Origin: an uncultured Anaerococcus sp.
GTDB taxonomy: Bacteria > Bacillota > Clostridia > Tissierellales > Peptoniphilaceae
Direction of reading: 5' to 3'
NCBI RefSeq assembly: GCF_947253225.1
Contig: NZ_CAMXYR010000028.1
Location: forward strand, 1 to 20,615
Length of the DNA: 20,615 bases
The notes under the pieces are model-generated. The model made no database searches, was not told the DNA's origin, and saw only the letters and a program-made list of their open reading frames with translations. Below, in pieces: positions 17,301 to 20,615 of this stretch; within the stretch, counting starts at the first letter, position 1, and every line of letters begins with the position of its first letter. The position numbers and the translations under genes were made by a program.

Positions 17301-17784
17301 CTTCCAAAACGTAACAGAGTCAAATAAGATTGACATCAAAGATACTAAACATCTTGAAGATATCAAATATGGGGCTATGCTAGTAGCTAAAGACAATGCT
17401 ATCCTAAACCAACTACCTATAGACATAGGGGTAAAGACAGGAACAGCGGAAGTTGAAGGTAAGAATGCTGATGGGTCTGACTATTATCCATATGCTTGGA
17501 TGATTGGCTTTGCCCCATATGACGATCCAGAGATTGCTGTATCTGTAATCCTAACCCAAGGAAATACAAGCTATCATGCATCTCCTATTATGAGAGATAT
17601 TATCGGCAAGTATTTTGACCTCAAGGTCAATACTTCAAATCCTGACCAATCGGTTCAAGATATAAATAATATTGAATATGGTCATAATGAATCACAGCAA
17701 AGCCAAACTGGACAAAATCCAAATGGGAATGTTGGCAATACGCAAGAAGCTGATCAAGAAAAGACAAGTGAAGGGAACCAATGA
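14344..17784 (+). CDS. mrdA: Penicillin-binding protein 2 (class B transpeptidase), unusually large
   Basis: Class B PBP that cross-links peptidoglycan in the elongation complex. An N-terminal membrane helix (about 9-30) is followed by the dimerisation/pedestal domain, with SRGNIYDRNGKVLATS and, far downstream, HYPNRYLASHILGYMGP and IIGKTGIEESYEDNLKG. The transpeptidase domain has all three motifs: STFK (catalytic Ser 724, Lys 727), SCN (782-784) and KTGT (1031-1034). At 1146 residues it is far larger than E. coli PBP2 (about 630): hundreds of residues are inserted in the pedestal and about 95 mainly helical residues lie between the SCN and KTGT motifs. The tail after about residue 1095 is Gln/Asn-rich and probably disordered. 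Translation starts at TTG 14344, 7 bases after AGGAGGG; no ATG alternative fits. Confidence 0.93.
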   Translation: MRKLKEKRLVFVQLLVGFLFLVIGLRLAKVMLVQGDYYRDLSDNRKVKEVDEIASRGNIYDRNGKVLATSIPSFAVQLYKDQLTSLSEDRKLANISRLVDILEEDGVNYTEDYNLRINSFEFKDKKSYFNHKQMPKDTVVDLIIDNDLVKNLIEGVYTKDNIQYETANTALLALKKRGIDIPCHVSQSDGKLDISFKENAETKLKSIGSPTNADPVDVIVNQIGNDRSVISSILQNSHARRIAYDILKANKLEGDVELKDFAVKTDEDFLEKKAKLHKLFDKITYESKAKDDFYEIVKNSTIDDVLKEASVDEKGQYIIPANILIEELENMGIYANFETEVVTEKEDNKNEYSVEVRYKNPEAGDPVKALAKLADQKGLLKKLILSEDIKYLAQNANTKNNIYPNIDITDKDPKEWDYTFVKDEKDFYTYYAQKDRANSTDDIVELLSKEEDAGKILAYLKKVNKIEKYNDHEAIGILTIDNKLNRQGNFGYRPINIVYNLDETTVLKIEEKIDKSSGIVVETIPIRHYPNRYLASHILGYMGPIATGEELEKYVNKRGYLRDEIIGKTGIEESYEDNLKGKNGRSLVTVDSNGNRKQTISKSTSEPGDDVYLTIDKDLQEMAEKSLKGVLESIRRGSSYESEYGSFAPIKPAPNAESGAVVVTNVKTGQVLAMASFPDYDPNIFATGISSSDWESLQVEEGAGPLVPRPMLNIASQTAVMPGSTFKLVTSLAALEKGLDPLATNYCHGFMDIGNSRFSCLIYTETGHTNGEENLYGAIRDSCNYYYYTLALGKNPEDGDTLGVKLELNDVRTAAEKLGLDQKTGIEINIPQETVGNIPSINKKIEVTKAILKKYLENNLSIFIKEDVKKTKDEFKEDVANIVRMADDPEGWPRDKIIKYLENMGYDAEGYYDGQIASLADTIKFTYLNQANWDVTDMLNIVIGQGQNAYTPLQMNRVMSTISNGGYLNKFTLIDKISNHDSKEVLFQNVTESNKIDIKDTKHLEDIKYGAMLVAKDNAILNQLPIDIGVKTGTAEVEGKNADGSDYYPYAWMIGFAPYDDPEIAVSVILTQGNTSYHASPIMRDIIGKYFDLKVNTSNPDQSVQDINNIEYGHNESQQSQTGQNPNGNVGNTQEADQEKTSEGNQ

Positions 17785-18404
17785 TGAAAGTTTATATAAT
17801 TAATTCAAGCGAAGAAAAAGATAGGGTAAAATTCGCAGTAAGTCTTGCTCAAAGGCTAAAGAAAAAGGGGAAAACTCTCCTCATATCAACCCAAAGACAG
17901 GAAGTTAACATCGAAGACTTCTTTGGCAAGGATGGGATGATTACCTACGACTTAGCAGATTACTTCTTGGATAGGATAGCCTTTGAAGATGTTTTAGTAA
18001 AAGATGAAGGGTTGGACTTTATCATAGGGCCCCTTCTTGATGATAAATACGAAATCAAAAAAGAAGATATGGATAAGCTTATCAGTCAAGAAGGCTATGA
18101 TTTTCTAGTAATTGATAAGATAGACCCAGACCTATTTAGTGAAAAAAAATCTGTCCTCCTTGTAGAAGAAGGCAAATTCCCAACAAACATCAAGGAAGAT
18201 AGTTTCTTCATAAGGGAAGTGTCAAGCTCTTATGATATAAGGCTTTATAAGGAAAAAATCGAAGCTTTTGGCAAAAACTTCCTAGGAGAAGTTAAGGCGA
18301 CAGAAGAATTTGATGGGGTGGTTGACAATTTAATTAATGAAAATTATCAGATAGTTCCAAACCTATCCTTCTTTGAGAAATTAAAATTGAAGTTTAGCAA
18401 ATGA
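17784..18404 (+). CDS. MinD/ParA-like protein lacking nucleotide-binding motifs
   Basis: A 206-residue protein whose order of elements follows MinD: an N-terminal strand, a helix FAVSLAQRLKKKGKTLLIS, a segment GMITYDLADYFLDRIAFEDVLVKDE like the MinD region IVYDLVDV...ALIKD, a strand DFIIGPLL, and YDFLVIDKID at the site of Walker B. The Walker A loop expected as GKGGVGKT is replaced by SSEEKDRV, and the second acidic motif (IDAD) by STQRQ, so ATP binding in the usual way is not expected. Its position after mreBCD-PBP2 is where minCD often lie in Firmicutes, but no minC or minE is present. Adjacent ATGs occur at 17781 and 17784; AAGGGA (17771-17776) favours 17784. I assign it as a degenerate family member on fold order, not on motifs. 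Confidence 0.6.
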   Translation: MKVYIINSSEEKDRVKFAVSLAQRLKKKGKTLLISTQRQEVNIEDFFGKDGMITYDLADYFLDRIAFEDVLVKDEGLDFIIGPLLDDKYEIKKEDMDKLISQEGYDFLVIDKIDPDLFSEKKSVLLVEEGKFPTNIKEDSFFIREVSSSYDIRLYKEKIEAFGKNFLGEVKATEEFDGVVDNLINENYQIVPNLSFFEKLKLKFSK

Positions 18405-19330
18405 CAGATTTTATCTTTGTGGACAAAAAAACAAAGGTTCTAGCAAAAATCATAGCTGATAGGGTGGTCGAAGTTAAATTTTACGATTCGCTCATAGGCA
18501 ATATCTACAGGGGAAAAGTTATCAACAAACTCGATGCCCTCAAAGGCTATTTTGTAGAATATGCCAAGGGAGAGACTCTGTACTTAACATCAACCATTCC
18601 CTACAAGATTGGAGATAATGTAATCGTCCAATATGTAAGAGACCCTGCAAATGGCAAACTAGCTCTGGGGTCTCTTAATTTTAAGCTAGAAAATGAAAAT
18701 TATTGGGTCAAGAGATTTCCACAAGCAAAAGGGCCTAGTCAAAAAAATACTAAGAAAAGAGATAACAAGCTCTACAAAGACCTAGCTAGTGAAAAAGAAA
18801 GATTGATAAGGGAAGAGAAGTTTTATCCGACGCCAAAAATACTTTACGAAAATTCCTACCTAGACACCTATCTTAGGGAAAATTCTAATCTAGCAATAAT
18901 TGAAGGGAACATAAAAGAACTCAAGCAATTCAAAGACGCCCTCCAAATAATCAAAGAAAAAAAGATTAAATATGGGGACTATTCAATCATAATTGATGAT
19001 CTAGAAACTCTTACAGTTGTAGATGTAAACACAGATGGCAAAAAGTCAAAAAATAAGAAGGACAAGTTTCTAGAAAACATAAATTTGGAATTGATTGACT
19101 TTATAGCCTACAACCTCAAACTCAGAAATGTTGGAGGAATGGTTGTAATAGATTTTCTTAGAAACGAAAATAAGGAGATAATAGAAGAAACTTTCAATAA
19201 AAAAGCTAAAATGTTTGGTCTTGAATGTGAAATATTTGGATTTTCACCTATGGGACTTTTTGAAATGACCATAAAAAGAAGAGGAGATAGCTTATACAGG
19301 GAACTAGACCTAAGGAATTTACTTTCCTAG
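18401..19330 (+). CDS. rng: Short ribonuclease E/G-family protein
   Basis: Predicted endoribonuclease for rRNA/mRNA processing. The N-terminal part has the S1-like segment GNIYRGKVINKLDALKGYFVEY, matching the RNase E/G region GNIYKGRVxxVLPGMQAAFVD. Both metal-binding Asp residues of the catalytic domain are preserved: Asp 208 in TVVDVNTDG and Asp 251 in GGMVVIDFLRNEN. The protein ends soon after the family segment GLFEMTIKRRGDSL, so the Zn-link cysteines and small domain are absent. At 309 residues it is shorter than most RNase G proteins (often 400-500). Its ATG overlaps the preceding stop by 4 bases with no clear ribosome binding site, indicating coupled translation. It is the last gene of the operon and overlaps the opposing gene by 12 bases. 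Confidence 0.85.
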   Translation: MTDFIFVDKKTKVLAKIIADRVVEVKFYDSLIGNIYRGKVINKLDALKGYFVEYAKGETLYLTSTIPYKIGDNVIVQYVRDPANGKLALGSLNFKLENENYWVKRFPQAKGPSQKNTKKRDNKLYKDLASEKERLIREEKFYPTPKILYENSYLDTYLRENSNLAIIEGNIKELKQFKDALQIIKEKKIKYGDYSIIIDDLETLTVVDVNTDGKKSKNKKDKFLENINLELIDFIAYNLKLRNVGGMVVIDFLRNENKEIIEETFNKKAKMFGLECEIFGFSPMGLFEMTIKRRGDSLYRELDLRNLLS

Positions 19331-19576
19331 GTCGAAACCTGCGACTAAGTCCTCTTTTTTTTCTTTGGTCAATTTTTTTATGGAACGCTCCAACTTTAGA
19401 CCCTCCGACCTTGTAGAAACTTCCTCATAATAAACAAGCCTTACAGGAAGCCTACTTCTTGTGTACTTGGCACCCTTACCAGAATTGTGGACAACTAATC
19501 TTCTATCAAGATTAGTTGTATAGCCAGTATATAGGGAATTATCAGAACATCTTAAAATATAGACGTAATGACTCAT
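19319..19576 (-). CDS. GIY-YIG domain protein (YhbQ/YazA type)
   Basis: An 85-residue single-domain protein of the GIY-YIG nuclease superfamily: HYVYILRCSDNSLYTGYTTNLDRRL carries the two-strand YVYIL...YTGYT signature plus the catalytic Arg, and KLERSIKKLTK matches the later segment with the conserved Glu. Length is typical for the small uncharacterised UPF0213 group, whose natural substrate is unknown. GGAGAG (complement of 19585-19590) precedes the start. The ATG overlaps the recX stop as ATGA, so the two are co-translated. The 3' end runs 12 bases into the opposing RNase gene. Confidence 0.92.
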   Translation of the reverse strand: MSHYVYILRCSDNSLYTGYTTNLDRRLVVHNSGKGAKYTRSRLPVRLVYYEEVSTRSEGLKLERSIKKLTKEKKEDLVAGFDLGK

Positions 19577-20178
19577 GAGAAAATCTCTCCGACAACCCTG
19601 CTAATGAGGTCAAAATCAAATCCTTTACTAGCCAGATGCCTGTAGACCTTGTTCTTATTAGCAAAAGAATAATCCCCTCGAGCCTTCTTCTGAGCAAAAT
19701 ACTTGGCCCTTTCATACTCTTTTTCAGCATCAATCAAGTCAAGATTTTCATCGATAAGAGAATCGGGGATTCCCTTAATCCTTAGCTTGTACTTAATTTT
19801 ATTTCTTGGCCAACCATTAATAGACGACTTATCAGAAATAAAGGCACGAACAAACTCATTATCATCAATCAAATGAAAATCGACTAGAAAATTCATAACC
19901 CTATCAACAACATCAGCCTCATATCCCTTATCTCTGAGGATTTTACCTATTTCAAAGCTAGTCTTATTAGCATAGGAAATTCTCGACAAGATATAATTTT
20001 TTGCTCTATTATAAGAATTTTCTTCTGAAATTTTCTTAAAGTCAGCAAAATCAACCTCATCATTCCTAGAAATCCCCAAATCATTAAAAAAATCATAGGA
20101 GACATAAAAAAATTCACCAGAGATATTCAACCTACACAAGTTATATTTATCGGAATAATCAATCTCTTCTACAATCAT
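19573..20178 (-). CDS. recX: Regulatory protein RecX
   Basis: RecX modulates RecA filaments. The 201-residue protein shows the family's repeated three-helix units: RAKNYILSRISYANKTSFEIG near 58-78, then GYEADVVDRVMNFLVDFHLIDDNEFVRAF, then KIKYKLRIKGIPDSLIDENL, and KVYRHLASKGFDFDLISRVV at the C-terminus. The N-terminal 50 residues form a small extension common in Firmicutes. recA is not next to it. The start ATG overlaps the stop of the upstream 34-residue ORF (ATGA), and no strong ribosome binding site precedes it, so expression probably depends on translation of that small ORF. Confidence 0.9.
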   Translation of the reverse strand: MIVEEIDYSDKYNLCRLNISGEFFYVSYDFFNDLGISRNDEVDFADFKKISEENSYNRAKNYILSRISYANKTSFEIGKILRDKGYEADVVDRVMNFLVDFHLIDDNEFVRAFISDKSSINGWPRNKIKYKLRIKGIPDSLIDENLDLIDAEKEYERAKYFAQKKARGDYSFANKNKVYRHLASKGFDFDLISRVVGEIFS

Positions 20179-20279
20179 AGACCAGCTAGAGAATTGTAAG
20201 CACTATAAATAATAGGAGCTACCATAGAAATTGCAATAACAATTGCAAAAATTTTAAGAATTGTTTTTCTACTTTTCAT
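20175..20279 (-). CDS. Small 34-residue membrane peptide upstream of recX
   Basis: A short ORF starting MKSRKTILKIFAIVIAIS and ending in SLAGL: a basic N-terminus, one hydrophobic helix of about 17 residues, and a short polar tail. It has a strong ribosome binding site (AAGAGGTGA, complement of 20283-20291) at correct spacing, and its TGA overlaps the recX ATG by 4 bases. Signal and coupling argue for real translation. I do not recognise a family. It may be a small membrane protein, a leader peptide controlling recX, or both. The lack of a tandem Trp/His codon run argues against classic amino-acid attenuation. Confidence 0.65.
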   Translation of the reverse strand: MKSRKTILKIFAIVIAISMVAPIIYSAYNSLAGL

Positions 20280-20306
20280 AATTCACCTCTTGTTCCTATT
20301 CTACTA

Positions 20307-20312
20307 CTTATA
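20307..20312 (-). promoter_or_regulatory. Possible -10 element of the recX operon
   Basis: TATAAG on the minus strand (complement of 20307-20312), about 16 bases upstream of the small ORF ribosome binding site. The -35 position holds only an AT-rich TTTTAT, so this is a weak call. It is placed back to back with the rightward promoters. Confidence 0.35.
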
Positions 20313-20340
20313 AGGCAAAAATAAAAATAATAAAAAATAC

Positions 20341-20369
20341 TTGCACATAAATAAAATTCATGGTATTAT
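20341..20369 (+). promoter_or_regulatory. Upstream tRNA promoter P1
   Basis: TTGCAC at 20341-20346, a 17-base spacer, and TATTAT at 20364-20369 with the TGn extension at 20361-20363. Transcription would begin near 20376, giving a leader of about 100 bases before tRNA-His. Confidence 0.65.
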
Positions 20370-20435
20370 ATATATTGTTGAGAGAGAGATAAGACAAGGA
20401 AATCTTAAATAAAAAGAAATAATTGTTAAAAAAAC

Positions 20436-20464
20436 TTGACAAGCTAGTTCGTAAATGGTATTAT
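20436..20464 (+). promoter_or_regulatory. Proximal tRNA promoter P2
   Basis: A perfect TTGACA at 20436-20441, a 17-base spacer, and TATTAT at 20459-20464 with the TGn extension at 20456-20458. The predicted start near 20471 lies about 10 bases upstream of tRNA-His, as expected for a stable RNA promoter. Confidence 0.85.
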
Positions 20465-20480
20465 GAAATAGTGATGGCTT

Positions 20481-20558
20481 GGTGGGTATGGTCCAGTTGG
20501 TTAAGACACCTGGTTGTGGCCCAGGAGGCCGTGAGTTCGAATCTCACTACTCACCCCA
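20481..20558 (+). tRNA. tRNA-His (anticodon GTG)
   Basis: Acceptor arm GTGGGTA (20482-20488) pairs with TACTCAC (20548-20554). The additional G at 20481 is the encoded G-1 that faces discriminator C (20555), a histidine tRNA hallmark. Anticodon stem CCTGG/CCAGG closes the loop TTGTGGC with GTG at 20516-20518. The T arm is GTGAG-TTCGAAT-CTCAC, and CCA is encoded at 20556-20558. Confidence 0.96.
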
Positions 20559-20561
20559 TAT

Positions 20562-20615
20562 GCGGGATTGGCGGAATTGGCAGACGCGCTAGACTTAGGA
20601 TCTAGTGGGAATTTC
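20562..20615 (+). tRNA. tRNA-Leu (anticodon TAG), 3' end missing
   Basis: Begins three bases after tRNA-His with acceptor strand GCGGGAT, then the leucine-type D arm (GCGGAATTGGCAGACGC). Anticodon stem CTAGA/TCTAG closes loop CTTAGGA with TAG at 20596-20598. The window ends inside the variable arm, so the T arm and acceptor 3' strand are absent. Confidence 0.92.

Noticed and set aside
19327..19362. Terminator between rng and the GIY-YIG gene
   Set aside because: The T run is good, but the best stem is about 5 bp, is weak, and is separated from the T run by 8 bases. Not sufficient for a feature.
20423..20605. 60-residue ORF spanning tRNA-His
   Set aside because: The frame runs across promoter P2 and two tRNA genes; it is an accident of the tRNA sequence.

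Overview
The window looks like one contig end-to-end from an AT-rich, low-GC Gram-positive anaerobe. Protein content (rnfCDGEAB, a NusG-domain-II/Gx-transporter pair, and radC-mreB-mreC-mreD-PBP2 in one run) and protein style suggest a Clostridia/Tissierellia-type Firmicute, possibly Peptoniphilaceae (Anaerococcus/Peptoniphilus-like). The genus is inference; no 16S or other taxonomic marker is present. The first 24 bases are not genomic: they are the inner end of an Illumina Nextera (Tn5) adapter, and the last bases stop inside a tRNA gene, so both ends look like assembly ends.

Layout. (1) 25-1343: 5'-truncated polytopic membrane protein of GT-C glycosyltransferase type, closed by an intrinsic terminator. 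(2) 1394-5287: extended -10 promoter, then polA, coaE and a membrane-anchored lytic transglycosylase, overlapping end to start. (3) 5291-10283: a clean promoter, the six-gene Rnf complex operon rnfC-D-G-E-A-B (ferredoxin:NAD+ oxidoreductase/ion pump), and a strong terminator. (4) 10295-19330: a promoter and nine tightly packed same-strand genes: NusG domain II protein, Gx/HepS1 membrane protein, radC, an MreB-family actin, mreC, mreD, a very large class B PBP2, a MinD-like protein that has lost its Walker A motif, and a short RNase G-like protein. (5) 20312-19319, minus strand: a coupled trio of an unannotated-style 34-residue membrane peptide, recX and a GIY-YIG nuclease-domain protein, converging on the RNase gene. 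(6) 20341-20615: tandem promoters, tRNA-His(GTG) and a partial tRNA-Leu(TAG).

How it fits together. Block 3 is the energy module. Block 4 couples redox/isoprenoid-type membrane genes with the lateral wall-growth machinery. Several block 4 members are degenerate at the residues that define their family: the MreB homologue has Asn where the phosphate-2 Asp is expected, and the MinD homologue lacks all nucleotide-binding motifs. PBP2 is also far larger than its enterobacterial counterpart, and the RNase lacks the Zn-link region. No phage, transposon, CRISPR or resistance genes were seen. The most interesting leads are this modified elongasome operon and the 34-residue peptide translationally coupled to recX.
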